Assembly: GCF_009707545.1 (NCBI RefSeq)
Contig: NZ_WLYK01000001.1
Coordinates: 434,001 to 498,000, forward strand
DNA: 64,000 bases
Source: Nakamurella alba
Lineage (GTDB): Bacteria > Actinomycetota > Actinomycetes > Mycobacteriales > Nakamurellaceae
Direction of reading: 5' to 3'
Both the position numbers and the translations under genes were made by a program. Under the pieces are notes generated by a model. It saw only the letters and a program-made list of their open reading frames with translations. It was not told the origin of the DNA and searched no databases. Of this stretch, positions 8,920-16,996 are shown in pieces. Position 1 is the first letter of the stretch. Each line of letters opens with the position of its first letter.

Positions 8920-9798
8920 TCAGCCGGCGAGCAGTTCACGGATCGCCGACTCGGTCGGCGCGCTCACCCCGGCGCCGAACACCGTGGTGGCCAGAGCGCC
9001 TGCGGCACAGGCGTACTCGAGCGCCTCGGCCGGGGGCAGCCCGCGCGACCAGGCGACCGCGAGGGCGCCGGTGAAGGCGTCTCCGGCTCCGGTGGTGTCG
9101 ACGGCGTTCACGGCCGGGGCGCCGACGGCCGCGGTCGTACCCTCCGGGCCGCGGTAGCGGGCGCCCGCCGCGCCCAGCGTGGTGACCAGGTGCGGGATCC
9201 GTTGCAGCACCGCATCTCCCAGATCCGCCGCCTCGCCCTCGTTCACGATCGCCACGGTCACCGCGTCGATCAGCTCGTCGGGCAGCGCGGTGACCGGGGA
9301 GGCGTTGAGCAGTACCGGGACTCCGGCGGCGGCGGCGATCCCGGCGCCCCGGGTCACCCCGGCCATCGGGATCTCCAACTGGCAGACGAGCACGTCCGCG
9401 TCCCGGATCAGCTGCTGCTGGACCGGGTTCAGGTCCGCCAGCGTGCCGTTGGCCCCGGGCACCACGACGATGGTGTTCTCGCCGCCGTCGGCCACCGTGA
9501 TCAGTGCGATGCCGCTGACCCCGTCGACCCGGTCCAGTCCGTCCCGGCCGACCCCCTCGGCCGCCAGGTGGGCCGCCAGGGTGTCGCCGAACGGGTCGGT
9601 GCCCAGCGCCCCGACGAACTGGACGTCGCCGCCGGCCCGCGCCGCGGCGATCGCCTGGTTGGCGCCCTTGCCCCCGGGCACGGTCCGGAACTCCCGCCCC
9701 AGGATGGTCTCGCCCGGTGCCGGGAAGTGCGCCACCGTGCCCACCAGGTCCATGTTCATCGATCCGAGCACGACGATCCTGGTGGCCTGCGCGGGCAA
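8920..9798 (-). CDS. rbsK: Ribokinase (PfkB family)
   Basis: Phosphorylates D-ribose, or a similar pentose, at O5 in the cytoplasm. The 292 residues carry the N-terminal GSMNMDL strand, the PfkB signature PGGKGANQA (41-49) that binds the sugar, and the C-terminal DTTGAGDAF with the catalytic Asp (about 236-244). All ribokinase-type residues appear intact. There is no ribose transporter beside it, so it may serve nucleoside or ribose salvage. It is divergent from the acyl-adenylating gene with a 101-base shared upstream region. Confidence 0.88.
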   Translation of the reverse strand: MPAQATRIVVLGSMNMDLVGTVAHFPAPGETILGREFRTVPGGKGANQAIAAARAGGDVQFVGALGTDPFGDTLAAHLAAEGVGRDGLDRVDGVSGIALITVADGGENTIVVVPGANGTLADLNPVQQQLIRDADVLVCQLEIPMAGVTRGAGIAAAAGVPVLLNASPVTALPDELIDAVTVAIVNEGEAADLGDAVLQRIPHLVTTLGAAGARYRGPEGTTAAVGAPAVNAVDTTGAGDAFTGALAVAWSRGLPPAEALEYACAAGALATTVFGAGVSAPTESAIRELLAG

Positions 9799-9899
9799 CG
9801 GTCTCTCCTGGGGGTCGGTGGTGCGGCGCTCGTGATCCCGGCTCTCCGGCCGGGACCGGCCGAACCTACCGCGGACCGGGCTGCTCTACGGTGGTGGCC

Positions 9900-11531
9900 A
9901 TGAGCGCCTTCCTCGACGCCCTGCGCACCGCTGGACAGGGGGACGCCGGGATGACCACCGGTGAGCCGCACGCGGCGGTGCGGACCGGCTGGGACGAGGT
10001 GCACCGGGCCGCGCTCGGCGGGGCCGCCGTCCTGGCGGCCGGCGGTCTGGCACCGGGCGACGCGGTCGCGATCCTCGCCGGCGCCCCGGCCGATGTCGCG
10101 CCCGCCGCACAGGCCGTCTGGCTGGCCGGTGGGTCGGTCACCATGCTGCACCAGCCGACCGCCCGGACCCGGTTGGACCGGTACGCCGCGGAGACGTTGC
10201 GCACCCTCCAGGTGATCGGCGCCCGCCGGGTGGTGGTCGGGGCGCCGTTCGACGAGTTCGCCGACGCGCTCCGGGAGAACGGGGTGGACGCGGTCACCGT
10301 CGACGAGCTGCGCGCCGGCGACCCCGACGCCGCCCCCGACGTGACCCGCGGCGACGACGACCCGGCGCTGCTGCAGCTCACCTCCGGCTCCACCGCCGCA
10401 CCGAAGGCGGTCCGCATCACCCACGGCAACCTCTGGGCGAACCTCGAGTCCATGTGTGCCGCAGCGGATCTCCGTGGCGGCCGGGACGTGATGGTGTCCT
10501 GGCTGCCGCTGTTCCACGACATGGGCATGGTCGGCTTCCTGACCCTGCCGATGTGCCGCGGGATCGATCTGGTCACGGTGACCCCGGCCGACTTCCTCGG
10601 CCGGCCGCTGCTCTGGCTGGAGCTGATCAGCCGGTACGGCGGGACCTGCACGGCCGCGCCGAACTTCGCCTACGCGCTGGCGGCCCGGGTGCTGCCGCGT
10701 GCGGAGGAGCTGGACCTGTCCACCCTGCGGTTCGCGCTCAACGGGGCAGAGCCGATCGACGTGCGCGCGGTCCGCGGCTTCCTGGCGGCCGGGGAGCGGT
10801 TCGGCCTGGCACCGACAGCGGTGGTCTGTGCCTACGGCATGGCCGAGGCGACACTCGGTGTGTCGTTCCATCCGTGGGGCACCCCGCTGGAGATCGACGT
10901 GCTGGATGCGCACGCCCTGGAGCACGAGGCGCGGGCGCGACCTGCCGAACCCGGACCGGACACCCGGTCCTTCCCCGTCCTGGGTCCGCCGCTGGACGGG
11001 ATCGAGGTACGGGTGGTGGCCGACGACGGTGCCGTGCGCGGCGACCGTGAGGTCGGCGTGCTGCAGCTGCGCGGCCCGGCGATCACCTCGCTGTACCTCA
11101 CCGTCGACGGCCCGGTGCCCACCCGCGGCGACGACGGCTGGCTGGACACCGGCGATCTCGGCTACCTGGCCGACGGCCGCGTGGTCGTCTGCGGGCGGGT
11201 CAAGGACGTCATCATCATGGGCGGGCGCAACATCTACCCGACCGACGTGGAGCGGGTGGCCGAAGAGGTCGACGGGGTCCGCGCGGGCAACGCGGTGGCC
11301 GTGCGCTGGGTGGAGGACGGCCGGCGGGAGAGTTTCGCCGTCGCGGTGGAATCGCGGCAGGCCGACGACGAGTCGGCGGCGGCCGGGATCGCGAGTGCGG
11401 TGCGGTCGGCGGTCACCGCCGCGATGGGGGTCCGGCCGGGGCTGGTGAAGGTGCTGCCGGTCGGCACGCTGCCGAAGACGCCGTCAGGCAAGTTGCAGCG
11501 GGCCGCCGCCGGGAAGCTGCTGCAGGCCTGA
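9900..11531 (+). CDS. AMP-dependent synthetase, fatty acyl-AMP ligase-like
   Basis: ANL-superfamily enzyme that adenylates a carboxylic, probably fatty, acid. The ATG at 9900 opens a 543-residue protein. Motifs are QLTSGSTAAPKAV (P-loop, about 158), YGMAEATLG (A5, about 311), DTGDLGYL (A7, about 416), the hinge GRVKDVIIMGGRNIYPTDVE (A8, about 430-449) and the C-terminal lysine in TPSGKLQR (about 531). GGRNIYPTDVE and WLPLFHDMG resemble fatty acyl-AMP ligases more than acetyl-CoA synthetases. Its site between ispE and pth corresponds to pks16 in M. tuberculosis. Whether CoA or a carrier protein is the acceptor cannot be told from sequence. Confidence 0.85.
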   Translation: MSAFLDALRTAGQGDAGMTTGEPHAAVRTGWDEVHRAALGGAAVLAAGGLAPGDAVAILAGAPADVAPAAQAVWLAGGSVTMLHQPTARTRLDRYAAETLRTLQVIGARRVVVGAPFDEFADALRENGVDAVTVDELRAGDPDAAPDVTRGDDDPALLQLTSGSTAAPKAVRITHGNLWANLESMCAAADLRGGRDVMVSWLPLFHDMGMVGFLTLPMCRGIDLVTVTPADFLGRPLLWLELISRYGGTCTAAPNFAYALAARVLPRAEELDLSTLRFALNGAEPIDVRAVRGFLAAGERFGLAPTAVVCAYGMAEATLGVSFHPWGTPLEIDVLDAHALEHEARARPAEPGPDTRSFPVLGPPLDGIEVRVVADDGAVRGDREVGVLQLRGPAITSLYLTVDGPVPTRGDDGWLDTGDLGYLADGRVVVCGRVKDVIIMGGRNIYPTDVERVAEEVDGVRAGNAVAVRWVEDGRRESFAVAVESRQADDESAAAGIASAVRSAVTAAMGVRPGLVKVLPVGTLPKTPSGKLQRAAAGKLLQA

Positions 11532-11537
11532 GTGCGG

Positions 11538-11587
11538 GCCCGGAGGTCTCCGGGCAGTCCTGAACACGGCGCCGGAAGTCTCCGGGC
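11538..11587. repeat. Duplicated small hairpin after the acyl-adenylating gene
   Basis: Two copies of GTCTCCGGGCAGT, 32 bases apart, each preceded by a complementary CCGGA arm, give two short hairpins (GCCCGGA/TCCGGGC at 11538-11544 and 11549-11555; CCGGA/TCCGG at 11572-11576 and 11581-11585). No T-run follows. They could be a weak tandem terminator of the upstream gene. Confidence 0.35.
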
Positions 11588-11709
11588 AGTGGTGGGCACC
11601 GAACCGGAAGAAACGGGAAGATTCACGAACAACCGGGAACCGGGACGTATCGGACGGCGTCGGATCGGCACCTGACAGCCGACCGATGCACCCAGCCCGA
11701 GGATCCGAC

Positions 11710-12435
11710 ATGAACCCGACCGACTCCCGCACGACGACCCGCACCCGACCGACCGGCCGGCCCGGCCGCACCGCCGACCGGCGCGGCACCACCCGCAGCG
11801 TGCGCGCGCTGGCCGGTCTGGCCACCGGTGCCGCCCTGTTGCTGGCGGGCGCCTGCGGCTCGCAGGGCACCCCGGTGCGCGCCGACGGCACCACCCCCGC
11901 CCTGACCACCCCGGCCGCGAGCGCCACGACCACGGCGCCGGTCAGCAGCAGCGTGGTGGACGGGCCGGCCGGTACGTACCCCACCGGCACCGTCATCGAG
12001 TACACGTGGAACACCGGGTCGATCGCGCCGCCCTACAACCACGAGTGGACCGTCACGCTGACCGTCGGCGAGGACGGGTCCCCGGACACCGGAACGTTGA
12101 TGTTCCAGGCGATGTACGTCGAGGACGAGCCCAGCTGGGAGCAGACCTTCGAGCCCGGCCCGGAGGCGGTGGCCGCCTACCTCGCGGTGGTGCACGAGCA
12201 GTTCCCGGACGGCACCATCGACGACGCCGACGACGGATCGGTCGGCGGCTCCTGGGCGACCTACCGGATCACCCTGCCCGACGGCACCGTCTTCGGTGAC
12301 CGGCTCGGGTTCAACCGCGACTCGCGGATCGCCATGGAGGCGTTGGAGGAGGCCTCGAAAGCCCTTGTCCCGGCCAAGGTCTGGAACGAGGTCGAGGGTC
12401 AGTACCTGGACTGGCAGGCGGAACAGGACCAGTAG
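11710..12435 (+). CDS. Putative lipoprotein of unknown function
   Basis: A 241-residue exported protein. The N-terminus is Arg-rich, followed by a hydrophobic stretch and the lipobox LAGAC with Cys49, then a Thr/Ala-rich linker (about 60-90). The mature domain (about 95-241) contains YPTGTVIEYTW, an acidic middle and repeated aromatic positions; I do not recognise the family. ATG 11710 is chosen; an ATG eight codons upstream at 11686 is also possible. It converges on pth with a 24-base gap. Likely anchored to the outer face of the membrane. Confidence 0.75.
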   Translation: MNPTDSRTTTRTRPTGRPGRTADRRGTTRSVRALAGLATGAALLLAGACGSQGTPVRADGTTPALTTPAASATTTAPVSSSVVDGPAGTYPTGTVIEYTWNTGSIAPPYNHEWTVTLTVGEDGSPDTGTLMFQAMYVEDEPSWEQTFEPGPEAVAAYLAVVHEQFPDGTIDDADDGSVGGSWATYRITLPDGTVFGDRLGFNRDSRIAMEALEEASKALVPAKVWNEVEGQYLDWQAEQDQ

Positions 12436-12459
12436 CCGCGCCCGCTGCTCGGGCACGGC

Positions 12460-13026
12460 TCAGGAGCCGTGGATCCGGTTCTGCGTCTCGAGCAGCCCGA
12501 TCTCCAGCAGCGACTCCGCGGCGTCGGCCGCCAGTTCCAGCAGCAGCGGCAGTTCTTTGCGCTCGGCGGCGGAGAAGTCCTTGAGCACGTAGTCGGCGGG
12601 GTCCTGCCGGCCCGGGGGCCGGCCGATGCCGATCCGCACCCGCAGGTAGTCCTTGGTACCGATCGAGGCGGAGATCGAGCGCAGCCCGTTGTGGCCGCCC
12701 TCGCCGCCGCCCAGCTTGACCCGGATGGTGCCGGCCGGGATGTCGAGTTCGTCGTGCAGCACGACGATCTCGGCGGGCGGGGTCTTGTAGAACCGGGCCA
12801 GTGCCGCGGTCGGCCCCCCGGAGAGGTTCATGTACGACCGCGGCTTGCCGATCACCACCGACTGCCCGGCCAGCCGGCCGGTGGCGACGTCGGCGCCGCT
12901 CTTGTGCGAGGTGAACCGGCTGCCGGCGCGCGCGGCGAGCACATCGGCGACCATCGCACCGACGTTGTGCCGGTTCCCGGCGTAGCCCGGTCCGGGATTG
13001 CCGAGACCGATGATCAACGGGGGCAC
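12460..13026 (-). CDS. pth: Peptidyl-tRNA hydrolase
   Basis: Cleaves the ester bond of peptidyl-tRNA released from stalled ribosomes. The 188-residue protein has the catalytic and binding residues in place: GLGNPG (7-12), His20 in RHNVG, Asn67 in YMNLSG, Asp92 in HDELD, and Asn113 in GGHNGLRS. Its partner rplY lies upstream on the same strand, as in most actinobacteria, separated by a GC-rich hairpin. Confidence 0.95.
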   Translation of the reverse strand: MPPLIIGLGNPGPGYAGNRHNVGAMVADVLAARAGSRFTSHKSGADVATGRLAGQSVVIGKPRSYMNLSGGPTAALARFYKTPPAEIVVLHDELDIPAGTIRVKLGGGEGGHNGLRSISASIGTKDYLRVRIGIGRPPGRQDPADYVLKDFSAAERKELPLLLELAADAAESLLEIGLLETQNRIHGS

Positions 13027-13091
13027 GGCGGGATCCTCTCGATCATGGGTACTCAGCGGCTACCGGCCGGCGGCCGGGGCAGAACCACGGC

Positions 13092-13124
13092 GGGCGCCGC
13101 CCGGGAGTTCCCGGTGCGGCGCCC
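13092..13124 (-). terminator. GC-rich hairpin between rplY and pth
   Basis: GGGCGCCGC pairs with GCGGCGCCC, and the inner CCGGG pairs with CCCGG, around an AGTT loop. It sits after the rplY stop and before the pth start on the minus strand. No T-run follows, so it is more likely an attenuator or processing hairpin than a full terminator. Confidence 0.4.
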
Positions 13125-13153
13125 GACAGGACAGCAGGTGGCGTGGGTTCCGA

Positions 13154-13783
13154 TCAGGACTCGTCGGAGCTCTCGGCCTCGGCGGTCTCGCCCTCGGCAG
13201 CTTCGCCCTCGGCGGCCTCGTCCTCCTCGGGGACCTCGGCCAGCTGCGCGGTGTTGACCGCGACGACGAGGGTCTCCGGGTCGGTGACCAGGACGGCGCC
13301 GGACGGCAGGGTCAGCGCCCCGGCCAGGATCTGGGTGCCGGCCTCGGCACCCTCCACCGACACCTCGATGCCGGACGGGATGTGCAGCGCGTCGACCTCG
13401 ATCGACACGGTGGCGGAATCGACCAGCAGCAGGGTCGACGGGGCCGGCTCGCCGACGGTGGTGACCGGCACGTCGACGGTGACCTTCTCGCCGCGCTTCA
13501 CGATGACCAGGTCGATGTGCTCGACGTAGTCCTTCAGCGGGTGCCGGACGACGGACTTGGCCAGGGCCAGCTCCGACGCGCCGCCCTCGAGCTCGAGGGT
13601 GAGGACGGTGTTCGCGCCGGCCTTGATGGCGTGGGCGAACTCGCGGGCGTGCAGCGACAGGTGGCGCGGCTCGGTGCCGTGGCCGTACAGGACGGCGGGG
13701 ATCTTGCCGGCGCGGCGGGTGCGGCGGGCGCCGCCCTTGCCGAACTCGGTGCGGGTCTCGGCGCTCAGGCGGGACTCGGACAC
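13154..13783 (-). CDS. rplY: 50S ribosomal protein L25, CTC/TL5 long form
   Basis: 5S rRNA-binding protein of the central protuberance. The GTG at 13783 is chosen because it follows an AGGAG site and gives the expected N-terminus (VSESRLSAETRTEFGKG); the frame open to 13885 adds non-conserved residues. The 209-residue product has the RNA-binding L25 domain (about 1-95, with GKIPAVLYGHG) and the TL5 C-terminal beta domain (about 96-180), then an Ala/Glu-rich acidic tail typical of actinobacterial CTC proteins. Confidence 0.93.
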   Translation of the reverse strand: MSESRLSAETRTEFGKGGARRTRRAGKIPAVLYGHGTEPRHLSLHAREFAHAIKAGANTVLTLELEGGASELALAKSVVRHPLKDYVEHIDLVIVKRGEKVTVDVPVTTVGEPAPSTLLLVDSATVSIEVDALHIPSGIEVSVEGAEAGTQILAGALTLPSGAVLVTDPETLVVAVNTAQLAEVPEEDEAAEGEAAEGETAEAESSDES

Positions 13784-14082
13784 GGTGACTCCTAGCAGAC
13801 TCTCGGTGCGGTGGGCCTCGGCGATCGCAGCGACGTGCGGATCCTCCGGCCCGGGGGCGTGTGGCCGGGGCGCGGGGACAGGCACAGCGGGACGGACCCA
13901 CCGCGTCGATCACGGTGATCCGGCATGTCCGCCCGACCGCACCTCCGGGAACCGGAAGGACTGAGCCGACGGACACGACGGGGATCACCCTCGCCGAGGC
14001 AACCGCTCCAGCCTACCCGCGCCCGGGGCGCGCTCCAAACCGTCCGCACAGGACCGCCCCGACGGCCGGAGCGGCGCCGGGA
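13784..14082. other. Gap between GntR gene end and rplY start
   Basis: About 300 bases holding the presumed rplY promoter. I see no supported gene. This is the left junction where the conserved housekeeping block gives way to the inositol region. Confidence 0.5.
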
Positions 14083-14820
14083 TCAGTGGTCGACGAGGGT
14101 GACCTCGAAGGAGTACTGGCTGGCCCGGTAGACGTGGTGTCCCCACTCGACCACCTGCCCGGTGTCGTCGTGGGTGGTGCGGTCCATGGTCAGCAGCGGG
14201 CTGCCGCGGCGCTCGGTGAGCAGCTGGCACTCCTCCGGCAGGCCCGAGCGGGCTCCGATCCGCTGCTTGGCCACCTTGATGTGCACGCCCCGGGACCGCA
14301 TCACCTGGTACAGCCCGCGGTCCTGCAGGTCGGCGTTGCCGATGTCGGTGAGTTCCTCCGGCAGGTAGTTCTCCAGGATCGCCAGCGGCTCGCCGTTGGC
14401 CCAGCGCAGCCGGCGCAGGTGCAGCACCGGCCGCCCGACGGCGACCTCCAGCTGCGAGGAGACCAGCTCGGACGCCGGGATCAGTTCGTTGCACAGCACG
14501 TCGGTGCGCGGCGCCTGGTGGTGCCGGCTCAGGTCGTCGAAGAGCGAGGTCAGCTCGACCGGCCGGGTCACCTTGCCGTGCACCACCTGCGTGCCCACCC
14601 CGCGCTTGCGGACCAGCAGCCCCTTGTCGACGAGTTCCTGGATGGCCCGGCGCATCGTCGGGCGGGACAGGCCGAGCTGGTCGGCCAGACTGATCTCGTT
14701 GTCCAGGCGGGTCCCCGGGCCCAGCTGGCCGGAGGAGATGGCCTCCTCGATCTGCCGGGCGGCCTGGAAGTACAGGGGGATGGGGCTGGACCGGTCGAGG
14801 TCCACGAAGAGGTCGGTCAT
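14083..14820 (-). CDS. GntR-family regulator (HutC/UTRA type), probable iol repressor
   Basis: A 245-residue transcription factor with an N-terminal winged helix (about 8-80; LADQLGLSRPTMRRAIQELV is the recognition unit) and a C-terminal UTRA ligand domain (about 95-240). The ATG at 14820 (MTDLFVDLD) is chosen over an ATG ten codons upstream. It is divergent to the inositol operon, and the intergenic region carries an inverted element also found before the sugar importer. Corynebacterium glutamicum uses a GntR protein (IolR) in the same position, so a repressor role with an inositol intermediate as ligand is a reasonable inference. Confidence 0.85.
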   Translation of the reverse strand: MTDLFVDLDRSSPIPLYFQAARQIEEAISSGQLGPGTRLDNEISLADQLGLSRPTMRRAIQELVDKGLLVRKRGVGTQVVHGKVTRPVELTSLFDDLSRHHQAPRTDVLCNELIPASELVSSQLEVAVGRPVLHLRRLRWANGEPLAILENYLPEELTDIGNADLQDRGLYQVMRSRGVHIKVAKQRIGARSGLPEECQLLTERRGSPLLTMDRTTHDDTGQVVEWGHHVYRASQYSFEVTLVDH

Positions 14821-14887
14821 CGGCTCCGCCCGGGGTATGAGGTGACACACAGACTAGCGGGCAGCTCCGCACGACTGAATGACGGAA

Positions 14888-14908
14888 TGTTCTGACAAAC
14901 TATTGACA
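14888..14908. promoter_or_regulatory. Candidate iol operator overlapping a -35 element
   Basis: Inverted element TGTTC-N11-TGACA, with spacer TGACAAACTAT. The right arm lies in TTGACA (14903-14908), a perfect -35 hexamer for the rightward inositol operon; CAGTCT about 18 bases later could be a -10. A second copy with the same spacing lies at 24851-24871. Binding there would block polymerase. Presence is seen; the regulator assignment is inferred. Confidence 0.6.
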
Positions 14909-15203
14909 GAGCGCGGGCAGCGAGACCAGTCTGGGCGCACACGCCGTCGTGGTCCATGTGCGCTTCCTGGTCTCCGGCCCGTGTGCACGTGTTCCACAGC
15001 AGAAAGGCTCGGCGTGGCGCCACATCTCGTCCGGATCGTGTCGGTCCCCGGTTCCCGGGTCGACCGGCGTTCCCTCCCTGCCGTTGGCCGTCGCCGGTGC
15101 CTCGGCGGCGCCGGCGGTCCGGCTCCCACCCCCGCTGCCCGCGCGGCCACGTCGTCCCCGGCCGCCCTCCCCGTTCCCGCGTCCGCAACCGCGAAGGTGC
15201 TCC
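14909..15203. other. Long leader of the inositol operon
   Basis: About 295 bases between the putative promoter and the first start codon. An in-frame extension of the first gene exists from 14949 but has a low-complexity, Pro/Arg-rich translation, so I do not treat it as coding. No recognisable riboswitch. Confidence 0.4.
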
Positions 15204-16088
15204 ATGTCTGACACGCTCGCCGGCCGCTACGCCCGGATCACCGAGATCCGCGCCCAGGACCCGGATGCCGTCGCCCGGGCCGCCGCGGCCCGCCGCCGCC
15301 GCCCGCTGCTGCAGGGCGACGGCCGGCTGATGATCATCGCCGCCGACCATCCCGCCCGCGGCGCGCTCGGCGTCGGGTCCTCGCCGATGGCGATGGGCAG
15401 CCGGATCGAACTGCTCGACCGGCTGCAGACCGCGCTGTCCCGCCCCGGCGTGGACGGCCTGCTCGGCACCGCCGACATCATCGAGGACCTGCTGCTGCTC
15501 GGCGCTCTCGACGACAAGGTGGTCATCGGCTCGATGAACCGCGGCGGCCTGCAGGGTGCCGAGTTCGAGCTCGACGACCGGTTCACCGGCTACGACGCGC
15601 AGGGCTGCGCGGACATGGGGCTGGAGGGCGGGAAGATGCTCACCCGCATCGCCCTCGGCGATCCGGGCACCGTGTCGACGATGGTCGCCAGCGCGCAGGC
15701 GATCAACGAGCTGGCCGAGCGCAAGCTGATGGCGATGATCGAGCCGTTCTGGTCCTTCCGCTCGGGAGGCCGTGTCACCAACGACCTCTCGCCGGAGGCC
15801 GTGATCAAGTCGGTCGCCGTGTGCTCGGGCCTGGGCCGTACGTCCGCCTACACGTGGATGAAGCTGCCGGTGGTGGACGACATGGAGCGGGTCATGGAGT
15901 CGACGACCATGCCGACCCTGCTGCTCGGCGGCGACCCGGCCACCTCGCCGGAGGAGACCTACGCGACCTGGCGGAAGGCGTTGCAGCTGCCCGCGGTGCG
16001 CGGCCTGGTCGTCGGCCGCACCCTGCTCTACCCGCAGGACGGCGACGTCGCCGCCGCGGTGGACACCGCCGTCTCGATGGTGCGGTGA
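15204..16088 (+). CDS. Cgl0159-family (beta/alpha)8-barrel protein, inositol-pathway aldolase type
   Basis: A 294-residue barrel protein with IIAADHPARGA (about 43-53), GTADIIEDLL, GSMNRGGLQG, and the C-terminal LLLGGDPATSPEETYATW. This family replaces or accompanies IolJ in actinobacterial inositol operons, where it is expected to split 2-deoxy-5-keto-gluconate-6-phosphate to dihydroxyacetone phosphate and malonate semialdehyde. The ATG at 15204 follows GAAGGTG. Its stop overlaps the iolB GTG start (GTGA). The function is family-based inference; the operon context supports it strongly. Confidence 0.85.
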   Translation: MSDTLAGRYARITEIRAQDPDAVARAAAARRRRPLLQGDGRLMIIAADHPARGALGVGSSPMAMGSRIELLDRLQTALSRPGVDGLLGTADIIEDLLLLGALDDKVVIGSMNRGGLQGAEFELDDRFTGYDAQGCADMGLEGGKMLTRIALGDPGTVSTMVASAQAINELAERKLMAMIEPFWSFRSGGRVTNDLSPEAVIKSVAVCSGLGRTSAYTWMKLPVVDDMERVMESTTMPTLLLGGDPATSPEETYATWRKALQLPAVRGLVVGRTLLYPQDGDVAAAVDTAVSMVR

Positions 16089-16996
16089 CGGTCGTGCCGC
16101 AGCTCTACCTTCCCGCCGGGTCCGCCGCCCGGGACCCGTTCGACCTCGAGGTCACCCCGGAGACCGCGGGCTGGGGCTTCTCCGGTCTGCGCGTGCTCAC
16201 CCTGCCGCCGGGCGTGCCGGTCGCCGTCGCCACCGGCGAGGACGAGGTGATCGTGCTGCCGCTGTCCGGTGGGCTCGAGGTGCGGGCCGAGGGGCAGCGA
16301 CTGCTGCTGGCCGGCCGGACCTCCGTCTTCGACGGCGTCACCGACTTCGTGTACCTGCCGCGGGACACCGACGCCGTGCTGGAGAGCGAACAGGGCGCGC
16401 TGGTGGCGCTGCCGGCCGCCCGGGCGTCCCGGCGGCTGCCGCTGCGGTACGCCCCGGCCGCCGAGGTGCCGGTCGAGCTGCGCGGCGCCGGTTCGGCCAG
16501 CCGGCAGGTCAACAACTTCGCCACCCCGGCCGCGTTCGAGACCGACAAGCTCATCGCCTGCGAGGTTCTCACCCCCGCCGGCAACTGGTCCTCCTACCCG
16601 CCGCACAAGCACGACGAGACCTCGGAGAGCGAGTCGGAGCTCGAGGAGATCTACTGGTACCGGTTCCGTTCGCAGGCCCCGGTGCCGGTGAGCGGGCACG
16701 GCGCCGGCATCCAGCGGGTCTACGGGACCGCGGACCGGCCGATCGAGATCCTCGAGGAGGTGGCCGACGGCGACACGGTGCTGATCCCGCACGGGTGGCA
16801 CGGCCCGTCCATCGCCTCCCCGTCGCACGACATGTACTACCTGAACGTGATGGCCGGCCCGGAGCCGACCCGGGCGTGGAAGATCGTCGACGATCCCGAC
16901 CACGGCTGGGTCCGCGACCGCTGGGCCGACCAGGACGTCGACCCGCGGCTGCCCTTCTACACGGCGACCGCCCCTGCGCAGCAAGGAGATCGGTGA
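16085..16996 (+). CDS. iolB: 5-deoxy-glucuronate isomerase
   Basis: Converts 5-deoxy-glucuronate to 2-deoxy-5-keto-D-gluconate in myo-inositol degradation. The 303-residue bicupin has the metal-site stretch SSYPPHKHDE (about 174-183) followed by Glu-rich EELEEIYWYRF-like sequence, and the second conserved segment HGWHGPSIASPSHDMYYLN (about 238-256). The GTG start overlaps the previous stop, and its own TGA overlaps the iolD ATG (TGATG), so three genes are coupled. Confidence 0.94.
   Translation: MTVVPQLYLPAGSAARDPFDLEVTPETAGWGFSGLRVLTLPPGVPVAVATGEDEVIVLPLSGGLEVRAEGQRLLLAGRTSVFDGVTDFVYLPRDTDAVLESEQGALVALPAARASRRLPLRYAPAAEVPVELRGAGSASRQVNNFATPAAFETDKLIACEVLTPAGNWSSYPPHKHDETSESESELEEIYWYRFRSQAPVPVSGHGAGIQRVYGTADRPIEILEEVADGDTVLIPHGWHGPSIASPSHDMYYLNVMAGPEPTRAWKIVDDPDHGWVRDRWADQDVDPRLPFYTATAPAQQGDR

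Noticed and set aside
12460-13783. Frames opposite pth and rplY on the plus strand
   Set aside because: Both minus-strand genes have all catalytic or binding motifs; the opposite frames have none.
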